From: Bdellovibrionales bacterium CG10_big_fil_rev_8_21_14_0_10_45_34
Lineage (GTDB): Bacteria; Bdellovibrionota; Bdellovibrionia; Bdellovibrionales; 1-14-0-10-45-34
Length of the DNA stretch: 64,000 bases
Direction of reading: 5' to 3'
NCBI GenBank assembly: GCA_002778785.1
Contig: PEZS01000001.1
Span: 238,483 to 302,482 of the forward strand
A model generated the notes under the pieces. The model saw only the letters and a list, made by a program, of their open reading frames with translations, was not told the DNA's origin and searched no databases. Both the position numbers and the translations under genes were made by a program. Positions 43,092 through 51,543 of the stretch are shown in pieces. Within the stretch, counting starts at the first letter, position 1; every line of letters starts with the position of its first letter.

Positions 43092-44506
43092 TTTTTTCAA
43101 AATGTCATAGCGATTTCTCAAGATTTGTGATGGGAGCGTTTGTTGTTGCAGGGGCGAGCTCATGTCAAACCATGTCTAGAAACAGCGCATTTGAGTTGTC
43201 ATCGACGCAAGAGAGTCGTTTAAAAAATGGCATTGAGACCATGTTGATCAACGACAGCTCTTTGCCTGCTACAACTGTTATGGTGCTTGTTCGTCATGGC
43301 ATGATAAGTGAGTCACCGGGCAAATCAGGGGTCACGGAGCTTGTCGGAAGTACTATAGACAAAGGAAGCGGGGGGATGTCCGCGAATCAGATCAGTGAAA
43401 CCTTTGCGAGTATGGGAGGCGACTTCTCAATTTCGATTGAACCTGACTACATGCTTGTCACTCTAAAGTCGCTCTCTTTTGATCAGGAGCGGTTAATTCG
43501 TTTCGCGTACCAGGTATTATCTAACCCAACATTTGCTGATGATGAAATTCAGCGGGCTAAAAAACGTTTAACTACTTCAATACGGGCACTATTGGATCAA
43601 CCTTCTGCGGTGGCCTCTGCTGGTCTGAATCAGATGGTGTTTGGCGAACATCCTTACGGTCGCGCTGTCTTTGGTTCACGAGAATCTCTTGGTAAGATTC
43701 GACGTGGTGATATAGTTAACCGTTTCAATCAGTTATTCAGGCCGGAATACATGACGGTTGCCGTAGTTGGTCGTTTAAACGAAAGTCTTCCGCAAGTATT
43801 AGATGAGACGTTCGGTGGCTGGAAGCAAAGGGTCGCAACCAATCTCCACGAGGTTGCTTCACCTAAAGAGTCTCCGCGGGGTGAGATTACCTTTGTAAAA
43901 AAGAGTGATTTAACTCAATCGCAGGTGAGATTTGGTCACTTGTCTATTGCGCGGAATGATCCCCGGTTCATGAAGGTTCGAATAGCCAATTCGATTTTGG
44001 GGCACGGTTTCACATCTAGGCTTATGGATGAAATCAGAGACAACATGGGGCTCACATACACAATTCAAAGTGATGTTTCTAATCTCCGGCACACGGGCAT
44101 TTTTCATATAAACACGTTTACTCAAAACCAGCGCGCGGGTTTGCTCATTACGGAGGCGCGCAGGCTTTACGAAGATTTTGTAAAGGGTGGGGTCACGCAG
44201 GAAGAGTTGGACTCTGCAAAAGCCTACTTAAAAGGACTGTTCCCTCAGGTGCTAGAAACCGTAGATGGACAAGCTTTCAATCGGTTGATCTTGAAAGTTT
44301 ACGGAATTGAACAAAGTTACCTTACAGATTTTATGAAAGATCTGGATACACTCAAGTTATCTGAGGTTAATGATGTTATCCGAGAGACGTTTTTTCCAGA
44401 TCGATTAAAGGTTTTTGTTCTAGGCGGAGAGGGTGTTGAAGATCAACTTAATTTAGTAGGAAAAGTAAACTCTATTGAGTACTCAGAGTTCATCAAACAA
44501 TTTTAA
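43088..44506 (+). CDS. M16B peptidase-like lipoprotein, inactive partner
   Basis: This 472-residue protein has the M16 fold but no HxxEH: the motif region reads SGVTELVGSTIDKG, so it cannot bind zinc in the usual way. The C-terminal substrate-binding R-Y-like part is retained (HGFTSRLMDEIRDNMGLTYTIQSD). A signal peptide ends in a Cys (GAFVVAGASSCQTMS) consistent with a lipoprotein, so it may anchor the complex to a membrane. Overlap with the catalytic gene upstream and with the outer-membrane-protein gene downstream places all three in one operon. Confidence 0.88.
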   Translation: MIFSKCHSDFSRFVMGAFVVAGASSCQTMSRNSAFELSSTQESRLKNGIETMLINDSSLPATTVMVLVRHGMISESPGKSGVTELVGSTIDKGSGGMSANQISETFASMGGDFSISIEPDYMLVTLKSLSFDQERLIRFAYQVLSNPTFADDEIQRAKKRLTTSIRALLDQPSAVASAGLNQMVFGEHPYGRAVFGSRESLGKIRRGDIVNRFNQLFRPEYMTVAVVGRLNESLPQVLDETFGGWKQRVATNLHEVASPKESPRGEITFVKKSDLTQSQVRFGHLSIARNDPRFMKVRIANSILGHGFTSRLMDEIRDNMGLTYTIQSDVSNLRHTGIFHINTFTQNQRAGLLITEARRLYEDFVKGGVTQEELDSAKAYLKGLFPQVLETVDGQAFNRLILKVYGIEQSYLTDFMKDLDTLKLSEVNDVIRETFFPDRLKVFVLGGEGVEDQLNLVGKVNSIEYSEFIKQF

Positions 44507-46589
44507 GCGGTGCTTGTCTGCTTTTAAAATAGCGGCAGTTATTGCAATGGGACTAAGTGCAAGAACCTCTATTGCTGCGGAAACCCGTGTGGAGATATTT
44601 CACAAGGACCCGATCGTGCTTGCGACCATTGCTGCGAATTACACGAGAACGCTTGGCGGGCAAGCCAAAGTTTCTCAGGTAGATACAAGATCCAGGCTGA
44701 CGGATGTTTTGCTTGAAACAAGTGTGCCGATAAATAAAACCGCTCACTTCCTAGAGTATCTAAGAAGATTTGGAGTGCTGAAGGTTTTAAGTGACCAGGC
44801 TAAATCAGACGCCGAGATGTGGAAAATTTTAGTCGAAATTAGGTTTAGTCGTGAAGATTCCAGTTCACATATTATAGAGCCAGCGGCACGAGCGAGATTT
44901 GAGAAGGCGCTTTACTTTCCGCCTCTGTTAAATGGTGTGAAGCAGAATTCTTTTGGCCTAACTTACCTTCTGACAGGTTCAAAGGTGTTTCTGGAAAAAA
45001 GGGCTTTTTCGTGGTCGGCGTGGCAATGGAAAACGAAAAAGCAGGCTGAAATTGTGGAGTGGGTACACCATTTCCCATCGGAATGGGGGACGCGTTTTAA
45101 GGTTTTTACAATTAAAGCAGACGGCGGTTCGAATGAATGGAGTCCATCAAATATCGAAAGTGTCAAAGGGCAATTACATGGTTCGATACGCGTTGATAAA
45201 GACGACTGGGCAGATATTGCCCGCGATGCAAGGCTAAAGTTTTGTCTGCGGATTTTTAATGATTCGAATGGCAACGACTTTTTTGAGGTGTGCAGGCCTA
45301 CTAACCGCTCAATGTATAAATCCCAGCAACAACCAGGTGTATTTGCAGGTGCTACGAAACTTCCGAAAAGAGGAGTTTGGTTGCCGCAAGATAAGGCAAA
45401 TGAGTTGTTGATCATATTGACCAGTGGCTATGAGTTAAGGTTTCAGTGGACTCCGGCAGAGGCGAAACTTGTAGATGTGGTAAAAGCTAGTGGGACCGGT
45501 AAAGGGTTACTAAAGTTATCTGGAACTGAGCCGAACAGCCCCAACGCCCGAAGTATTGGGAAAGAAATCTGGGAACTTGATCTTGCCATCGACCCACGCG
45601 TAAAAGCTACTGGCCCCAATGGGCGGCCCGGTGAAGATTATAAAATAACCTGGCTGAGGCCTGGGCCTGCGGACATACGCATGAACTTGACGATATCGGA
45701 TAATCTTCCAACAGAAGATTATCGAGTTTACTTGGCATCCGATGCTAAGGACTCCACCTATTTGAGCGGAAGCGAAGTTAAAGGCAACGTGCCGCCCGGA
45801 AAGGGCGCGATTGGATCAGACTTGGAGGTCATTCAGACTTCTACAGATCAGTTTAGCTGGGAAGTGCCTCTCGATAAGCGAGGTTATGATCACGATAAGA
45901 TTATGACTGTCATGGATGGAACAAAAAAATTCCATGCTCAATACAAGATGCACCATGGTTTACCTATTGAACTTAGTGCACGTTTGTCTGGTGTCGTTTC
46001 GAGTGATTCTCAGCTGGCGTTTTTAGGCGAGGCCGCGGGTTCGTTTTGGTTAGAGAATCTTTTGGGGTGGCAAGATTACTATTTATCTGAGCGCCGCTGG
46101 GGAATTTTTGCTAATTATTTTCAGTCAAGTTCATTGGGTAGTAGCGGAGTAGATGTCACATCTTGGAACGCAAACCTGAAGTATCGATTTACTCCGGGTG
46201 TTTGGAACCGTGATGAAAGTGTCGGTGCAATCCTAGCATATCAGAACATTAAATACAGAGGTGTTCCTGGAGACATGACGGGAGTCGGAATGTTCTGGGC
46301 AAGGAGTATGCCAGATTTATTTGATAAGATATTTAATTTCATACCTATTTTTCGGTACCCCAAATGGGTCGATATGGAAGCGATATATTATTTGTCTTCG
46401 CAAGATCCAAGCATTAAACTCGCTGCCTCTTATTCACTCATGTTCCACGGAAAGATGTTTGTCTCGCCAGAGTTTTTTCTAGAGTCAGGGCTGGGAGTTA
46501 AGCGTTTTTCTTACACCAATTTGGCGGTTCAACGTCAGATTTCGTCGCTATTTGTTTTTGGGATGTTTGGCGCCGGTTACAACTTTTAG
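44475..46589 (+). CDS. Large exported protein with probable outer-membrane beta-barrel end
   Basis: The 704-residue product starts at TTG 44475, inside the end of the M16-like gene (32-base overlap). A signal peptide (about 1-35, ending SIAAETRV) is followed by about 450 residues of mixed beta-rich sequence and then by alternating amphipathic strands (LKYRFTPGVWNRDE, VGAILAYQNIKYRG, IKLAASYSLMFHG) that end with a C-terminal Phe (FGAGYNF), as in outer-membrane barrels. No family is recognised. It may be a substrate or partner of the M16 pair. Confidence 0.75.
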   Translation: MSTQSSSNNFKRCLSAFKIAAVIAMGLSARTSIAAETRVEIFHKDPIVLATIAANYTRTLGGQAKVSQVDTRSRLTDVLLETSVPINKTAHFLEYLRRFGVLKVLSDQAKSDAEMWKILVEIRFSREDSSSHIIEPAARARFEKALYFPPLLNGVKQNSFGLTYLLTGSKVFLEKRAFSWSAWQWKTKKQAEIVEWVHHFPSEWGTRFKVFTIKADGGSNEWSPSNIESVKGQLHGSIRVDKDDWADIARDARLKFCLRIFNDSNGNDFFEVCRPTNRSMYKSQQQPGVFAGATKLPKRGVWLPQDKANELLIILTSGYELRFQWTPAEAKLVDVVKASGTGKGLLKLSGTEPNSPNARSIGKEIWELDLAIDPRVKATGPNGRPGEDYKITWLRPGPADIRMNLTISDNLPTEDYRVYLASDAKDSTYLSGSEVKGNVPPGKGAIGSDLEVIQTSTDQFSWEVPLDKRGYDHDKIMTVMDGTKKFHAQYKMHHGLPIELSARLSGVVSSDSQLAFLGEAAGSFWLENLLGWQDYYLSERRWGIFANYFQSSSLGSSGVDVTSWNANLKYRFTPGVWNRDESVGAILAYQNIKYRGVPGDMTGVGMFWARSMPDLFDKIFNFIPIFRYPKWVDMEAIYYLSSQDPSIKLAASYSLMFHGKMFVSPEFFLESGLGVKRFSYTNLAVQRQISSLFVFGMFGAGYNF

Positions 46590-46628
46590 TGGTGCCTAGG
46601 ATAATCCGCCCGAAGCGCCAAAATTGGG

Positions 46629-47771
46629 TTAGGCGGCTTCGCCGAATTTATAGCCACATTGTGAGCAAAACTTAGAATCGATGGTAACGGGAGTTTTGCA
46701 ATCAGGGCAATTATTAGAAGATGAAGTTGTCTCGGGCGAAACTTCTTCTTCAAGTGAAACAAATCCTTTGCTGTTCCATTTTTCAATTTCTACAAGAAAC
46801 TTCCAGTTGATAAGAGTGTTTGCGAATTCGTTTCGATCAAACGATAAAGTTACTCCGCTGTCTCTTGTTTTTCGCTGAACCAAAAGGCCTTTTCGCTCTA
46901 GCAGACCAAAGGAATTATTAGTTAGCGTGAACTTGTATTCCTTCTTGAATTTTTCGACAATATTCGTGTAGTCAACATTTGTTGAACCTTTTCTATCGAC
47001 TTCTTCGCCTTCAGTGAGCGCTAAAAGCCTCTCCGCAAGCTGTATTGCAACGGGGTCAGCCTTCAGCATATCAAGCTTACCCCCTTTAAAAAAATAGTGC
47101 TGATAGAACTCAAAGAAGCTTTCGACCACATTGAGTTCATTGATCTTTACACTTAAAAGCACTTCTTCTTCGTTTTCAAGATCTTCAGGATCTTTGCCGT
47201 ATTCCAGCTCTACATGCCCCAGTTTTTTTAATAACAAGAGTGCGTTTTCCAGGCGACTCGGAGGTTCCATGAAAAGCCGCTGAGCGTAGCTTTTCATGGC
47301 GGGCCACGGCACTTCAAGAAATTCACCAACTGGCTTACCCTTAGCTTTTGCAGAATAGAACAAAGTAGCAAATAGTTTTGCCGTAACCTCTGGTGGGCAC
47401 GGCGACTTATCCTTTTCTGCTTTTAAAGATTTGATGTCTGCAAACAAAACTTTTTGTTTTTCAACGCTAGCTTTTAAGAGCATTTGAAAGAACGCATTTG
47501 CTTGATCAGCGTGAGCCTTCATGGGTGCGACAGGCATTTCAAAGATAAGGGACTCTTTGACAGCAATGGCTGTCACGTTGTGCGTGGATTGCCCGAACAA
47601 GGCTCCCTCTCCGGCTACGTGACCAGACGGCAAAAGTGCTAACTCGACATTTCCTTTTGGACGCACGAGACAAAGCGAAACTTGACCTTGTTTTACGAAG
47701 AGAATTTTGTCGATCTTGTCACCTTCGTTAAAGATCACATCGCCTTTTTTGTAAGTTTTCACATTGCTCAA
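46629..47771 (-). CDS. Cyclic-nucleotide-binding domain protein with C-terminal zinc ribbon
   Basis: This protein has 380 residues. The first 110 form a cNMP-binding domain (KGDVIFNEGDKIDKILFVKQGQVSLCLVR, ALLPSGHVAGEGALFGQS), though the usual phosphate-cassette Arg is not obvious. The middle is helical and may form DNA-binding or dimer helices (MKSYAQRLFMEPPSRLENALLLLKKLGHVEL). The C-terminus has a zinc ribbon, CPDC at about 355-358 and CSQCG at about 371-375. It is not a standard Crp/Fnr factor because no clear winged-helix domain follows. Function unknown; cyclic-nucleotide signalling is inferred. Confidence 0.8.
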   Translation of the reverse strand: MSNVKTYKKGDVIFNEGDKIDKILFVKQGQVSLCLVRPKGNVELALLPSGHVAGEGALFGQSTHNVTAIAVKESLIFEMPVAPMKAHADQANAFFQMLLKASVEKQKVLFADIKSLKAEKDKSPCPPEVTAKLFATLFYSAKAKGKPVGEFLEVPWPAMKSYAQRLFMEPPSRLENALLLLKKLGHVELEYGKDPEDLENEEEVLLSVKINELNVVESFFEFYQHYFFKGGKLDMLKADPVAIQLAERLLALTEGEEVDRKGSTNVDYTNIVEKFKKEYKFTLTNNSFGLLERKGLLVQRKTRDSGVTLSFDRNEFANTLINWKFLVEIEKWNSKGFVSLEEEVSPETTSSSNNCPDCKTPVTIDSKFCSQCGYKFGEAA

Positions 47772-47930
47772 AACATGCGCCTTCGTTCTCGGATCTTTAT
47801 TTAGTAGGATGTACCCTTGGTTTTCTTTTCTTACTAATTGTAGGTACCCCTAGTTCTTGAATCTCTTATTAGTAATATCGACAGTTTAGCGGGCTAAGAT
47901 GAGGACTTGTTGACGTTTGGAGGGGATCAC

Positions 47931-47990
47931 ATGACGGTGAGAAGCGACATTTTTTTGTGCGCTGTGCCGCCATTCTTTGTTAGGACCTAG
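47931..47990 (+). CDS. Possible 19-residue leader ORF before fumarylacetoacetase
   Basis: ATG 47931 has a near-perfect GGAGGGG site five bases upstream (47919-47925) and opens 19 codons, MTVRSDIFLCAVPPFFVRT, ending at TAG 47988-47990. It lies about 70 bases before the TTG start of the fah gene. Size and position would suit a leader peptide, but chance is possible. Confidence 0.35.
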   Translation: MTVRSDIFLCAVPPFFVRT

Positions 47991-48059
47991 GTAGGTTATT
48001 CGATTGAGGGCTGTTTGGTTTCTTTGTTACTTAATTGCGTTGTTCCTTAGGAGGTCATT

Positions 48060-49031
48060 TTGAAGTTAGCGAGTATGAAGTCGAGTTCGCGCGATGGTGA
48101 ATTGTTAGTCGTTAGTCGAGATCTCAAGAGAGCCGTTTCGGCTAAGACTATCGCTCCGAACTTACGTACTGCGGTTGAAACATGGAGCCAGTGCAAGACC
48201 GACCTTGAGTTAATTTCGAAGAGGCTTAATAGCAGCCAGATGGAAGCATCGTTTGAACTCAATATGTCGAGTCTTATGTCGGCACTTCCGCGAGCGTTTC
48301 AGTTTGCTGATGGGTCTGCTTTTCTAGAGCATGTAAGATTGGTGAGAAGGGCCAGGGGAGCTGAGCTTCCAGAGAAACTCTTAACAGTTCCACTTATGTA
48401 TCAAGGTGTTGGTGATAGATTTTTAGATCCCACGGAAGACATACCCTTTCAGGATCCTACCTTTGGGCTCGATTTTGAATCTGAGATATGTGTAATTACC
48501 TCAGACATCGCTCGTGGATCAGACGCAAAGAAATGTGAAGAGTCGATTCTTTTGTTTGTATTGATGAATGACATTTCGCTGCGAGGTTTGATTCCAGAAG
48601 AACTTTCACATGGTTTTGGTTTTTTTCAATCAAAACCACCCTCAGCGCTCTCTCCTATAGCGGTTACTCCCGACGAACTTGATGGACATTGGAGAGATGG
48701 CAAAGTTCATTTGCCGCTTCTGACTGACTACAATGGTGATTTTTTTGGCAATCCCGATGCAGGTTCAATGCACTTTCGGTTCGGTGACTTGTTGGCTCAC
48801 GCCGCAAGAACCCGCGATCTTCAAGCTGGGGTAGTGCTGGGTTCTGGCACTGTTTCGAATGAGGACCGCTCACGGGGGAGCAGCTGTCTTGCAGAGAAGC
48901 GAATGATTGAGCAAATCGAAAGTGGTAAACCTGTTACTCCTTTTATGAAGTCAGGAGACACAGTCGAAATCAAAATGCTTCTGCCAAACGGCGAAAACAT
49001 ATTCGGCACTATCAGACAGAAAGTTCGCTAA
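48060..49031 (+). CDS. Fumarylacetoacetase family hydrolase
   Basis: It cleaves fumarylacetoacetate to fumarate and acetoacetate, the last step of tyrosine breakdown. The 323-residue protein starts at TTG 48060 with AGGAGG five bases upstream. The metal-binding Glu pair lies in GLDFESEICVITSD, followed by FVLMNDISLRGLIPEE, FFQSKPPSALSPIAV (Lys) and GSGTVSNEDRSRGSSCLAEKRMIE. The last is typical of the bacterial two-domain fumarylacetoacetases. Maleylacetoacetate isomerase is encoded 4.5 kb downstream, which supports the assignment. Other FAH-superfamily reactions remain possible. Confidence 0.85.
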   Translation: MKLASMKSSSRDGELLVVSRDLKRAVSAKTIAPNLRTAVETWSQCKTDLELISKRLNSSQMEASFELNMSSLMSALPRAFQFADGSAFLEHVRLVRRARGAELPEKLLTVPLMYQGVGDRFLDPTEDIPFQDPTFGLDFESEICVITSDIARGSDAKKCEESILLFVLMNDISLRGLIPEELSHGFGFFQSKPPSALSPIAVTPDELDGHWRDGKVHLPLLTDYNGDFFGNPDAGSMHFRFGDLLAHAARTRDLQAGVVLGSGTVSNEDRSRGSSCLAEKRMIEQIESGKPVTPFMKSGDTVEIKMLLPNGENIFGTIRQKVR

Positions 49032-49132
49032 GGTATTTTTCCGTTAGCCTGCGTTCAGTTTCTGCGCTTCTTAACCCGATAAATCCCGTTGCCTTGTTCA
49101 TCGGCGCTAAAACTCTCGACTGGTTTTTGTGA

Positions 49133-49753
49133 CTACCGATTGAAGACATTACCGCAGTTTTTTCCGCTTAACCCCAGGTTATATTTCCGGATCTCACCAG
49201 AATATAAAACCAGATCAGTATGGCTATCAAAAAGCTGCATTCTAGCACGCCCCTTGCCTATATCAAAAATCAGTTTTCCATATGAATCTTTCGGAAACCA
49301 TTGTACCGTAGCATTCTCAAATCCATACTCTCTTGCAAGCCGCTCAACTCTAAGTTTATCTTCCGCTTTTCCCTTATTAATTTTCTGACTCATTTCTCTC
49401 GCCCAGCTTTCGTGGCCTGGCTTACCTTTTATCTCAACCGAGGCCCCACCCGCAACGAAAAGCTCAATATCCTTTGCGCTACCAAAGATGCTCAGCAATT
49501 CTTCAAAAAAATACTTTCTCAGCGTTGATTCGACAGTATTGGAAACGTGAATCGCAAACGCACGCTTTGATACTCTGTGATACCCTATTAGTGCAAAACA
49601 GGGCCCAAGCATCCCAGAGTCGATAAGGCCATCCACAAAAAGGATTCCACTTCTATCTTGCTCAAGCTTGTATTTTTTTGAGGAAGCCAACGACGAAGAG
49701 GATGAAATCACTGCGAATATTATAAAAAAATAAGCCTTATGAAGCGCTCTCAT
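49133..49753 (-). CDS. Secreted protein with CheD-like catalytic site pattern
   Basis: The product is 206 residues from ATG 49753, where a signal peptide begins (MRALHKAYFFIIFAVISSS). The frame is open to 49996, but the extra part lacks coding character. Cys 52 (MLGPCFALIGYH) and His 69 (AFAIHVSN) are 17 residues apart, the same as Cys27 and His44 of Thermotoga CheD. Ser 46 occupies the place of CheD Thr21. VAGGASVEI (about 100-108) followed by a helix and ENATVQWFPKDSYGKLIFD echoes the CheD core. CheD normally deamidates chemoreceptor glutamines in the cytoplasm; an exported version would act on other targets. The fold call is inference. Confidence 0.55.
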   Translation of the reverse strand: MRALHKAYFFIIFAVISSSSSLASSKKYKLEQDRSGILFVDGLIDSGMLGPCFALIGYHRVSKRAFAIHVSNTVESTLRKYFFEELLSIFGSAKDIELFVAGGASVEIKGKPGHESWAREMSQKINKGKAEDKLRVERLAREYGFENATVQWFPKDSYGKLIFDIGKGRARMQLFDSHTDLVLYSGEIRKYNLGLSGKNCGNVFNR

Positions 49754-49910
49754 GCAAACAAACCTAACTTCCTGACTCAGAGGTAAAGAGTAGCATGCGG
49801 CTTTGAGCCCAGAGCCAACGCTTATTCTTTTCATTTTGGCGTCAGGACTTCGCAAACAGGTAGCAGACTTGCCATGGGCTCTTTGAAAACCAGAGCCTCT
49901 ACTTTGGCAA

Positions 49911-51185
49911 TCAAATATCCATAAGCAACCGACCGTCACCACTGTATGACCAATGTATCGCTTTAACGGCGGTTTTGACAGCCTTTCGCATACCATTTCT
50001 TTCTGCTTCTAGTATTCCCGATATAGGATCAACAAAAATTAATCGCATCAACATGGCTTCATCGTTCAGCGTTTTAATGGCGTCCGCTTTGTAAATGCGA
50101 TAGCGATCGTGTGTAATCCGATGATGAAGTTCAACCTCGGGGACTACCTTGTCCAGAAAATCGCCCCGGGTCTGCAGATAGTCCGCCAAATCATTGACCC
50201 TAAGGAAGTGGACATGCTTCTTGAACTTTTCATCCCAACGATTCTCTAATTCGGAGAACGCGCTCTTTTGCCTCAGGTGACTCGAGGCGAATGTCTTTAG
50301 GTCACTTAACGTACCTGTTTTCAATATATTCTCAACTTTATGCCAAAAACCAATTAGGCTGCGATAGTGCTCGATGACATCCGTTTGTCGAAGAAATGAT
50401 GCTAGCTGGGCTTGATAGAGTCCAGCTAGATTACGGTCTATAATTGCGTCACTATCATCTGGCTTATTGTCGAATACAATAGGCTGAATTTTACCATCAC
50501 CATAACCGTAGCGAGAAGCTCTTCCGCTAAACTTTGGCAGCTCGGCATGTTGAAAGGCAAAACGCTGTTTTGAATTGAAATCAGGCTCTCCATCTCGAAT
50601 AGCAGTATACAAAGAAAAAGAGGGAGCAAGGTCGTTTATAGAATAGACCAAGTGTGATTCTAAGTTCGGCCAGTACTCGACTGGAAACCGATCGCGAATT
50701 GCCCACGCAAGTGAAGCCTCAAACCCTAGATCGAAAAACAGAACCTTCTGACCAGCTTTTACAAGATCAACAGATAGTCCTTGGGACTCGAGATATTCGC
50801 CAAGCAATGGGTCATGAATTGTTACTCTATTTACATTCATCAATTGAATGGAATCGAGCTTGGAAGGTTCAGTAGCGTCTATCAGAATTCGAAGGGAATC
50901 GTAAAACACCTCGCCGTCGCGAGCTAGAAATAGAATTTTATGTTCACTGTAAAGCACAGACAAGAAAGCTGCAATTTCGACCATCATCGTAAACCTATCC
51001 CTGTCTGCAACTGATAGATTTTGCAAACTAACTGCCTGCGCTTCCAGCACGTCGGGATGGCTGTACGGTAAAGGCGCTTCCGCAACCGCCATTAGCGGGC
51101 AGGAAAGTAGAAGTATCCATATACATATAGTAGGTACGACCTTGGAAAGCAGTCGCAAGGTTATTGAACTTGTGTAAATAGTCAT
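49911..51185 (-). CDS. Exported protein with a FLARDG-type motif, unknown function
   Basis: This 424-residue protein begins with a signal peptide (about 1-36). Cleavage after AVA or lipidation at the Cys of LLSCP are both possible. Residues 83-98 (HKILFLARDGEVFYDS) and 147-160 (KVLFFDLGFEASLA), with NVNR at about 117-120 between them, resemble the paired motifs of PRTase- or HAD-like proteins found in polysaccharide loci. The C-terminal half is helical. It shares orientation with the CheD-like gene (about 160 bases apart), so the two may be co-expressed. Confidence 0.6.
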   Translation of the reverse strand: MTIYTSSITLRLLSKVVPTICIWILLLSCPLMAVAEAPLPYSHPDVLEAQAVSLQNLSVADRDRFTMMVEIAAFLSVLYSEHKILFLARDGEVFYDSLRILIDATEPSKLDSIQLMNVNRVTIHDPLLGEYLESQGLSVDLVKAGQKVLFFDLGFEASLAWAIRDRFPVEYWPNLESHLVYSINDLAPSFSLYTAIRDGEPDFNSKQRFAFQHAELPKFSGRASRYGYGDGKIQPIVFDNKPDDSDAIIDRNLAGLYQAQLASFLRQTDVIEHYRSLIGFWHKVENILKTGTLSDLKTFASSHLRQKSAFSELENRWDEKFKKHVHFLRVNDLADYLQTRGDFLDKVVPEVELHHRITHDRYRIYKADAIKTLNDEAMLMRLIFVDPISGILEAERNGMRKAVKTAVKAIHWSYSGDGRLLMDI

Positions 51186-51543
51186 GAAATATAACTAAGC
51201 AAGACTTAGACCAAACCGGGCAATGGATTCAAGAACGAATTGAACGAGCTTCGCAAGCTTCAAAAGGATTCTAGTAGAGTGTGTAGCCTGCCAGTTTCCA
51301 TTTAGAGTTCGTAGCTATAGTATTGCGACTTTACATTACTGCAAATTATGTCACTAGCTTCGCTCCCACTCTCCTACCGTCTCACGGCAAAATGGCACAC
51401 AGGGGGGTGACTAAAATTTAGACAATTTAGAGCTCGGCTTGAAAAATTTTCACGGTGAAGTCGAAGGGCCACGCGTGGGCCCTCAACAGTTGATCTCTGG
51501 GGAGTGATTGCAAGCGGCACTCAAATTGTAACTACATCAGCTT
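51186..51543. other. Intergenic region of about 360 bases with one palindrome
   Basis: This region separates divergent genes. A 19-base near-perfect palindrome, AGGGCC-ACGCGTG-GGCCCT, lies at 51465-51483, some 60 bases before the rightward gene. No clear promoter pair, riboswitch or RNA was recognised. Confidence 0.45.

Noticed and set aside
44963-45415. 150-residue frame antisense to the 704-residue exported protein
   Set aside because: It lies entirely within a well-supported gene on the other strand and shows no domain or signal.
49754-49996. N-terminal extension of the CheD-like gene
   Set aside because: The extended 81 residues lack family character and overlap the end of the upstream gene, whereas ATG 49753 is followed at once by a signal peptide.
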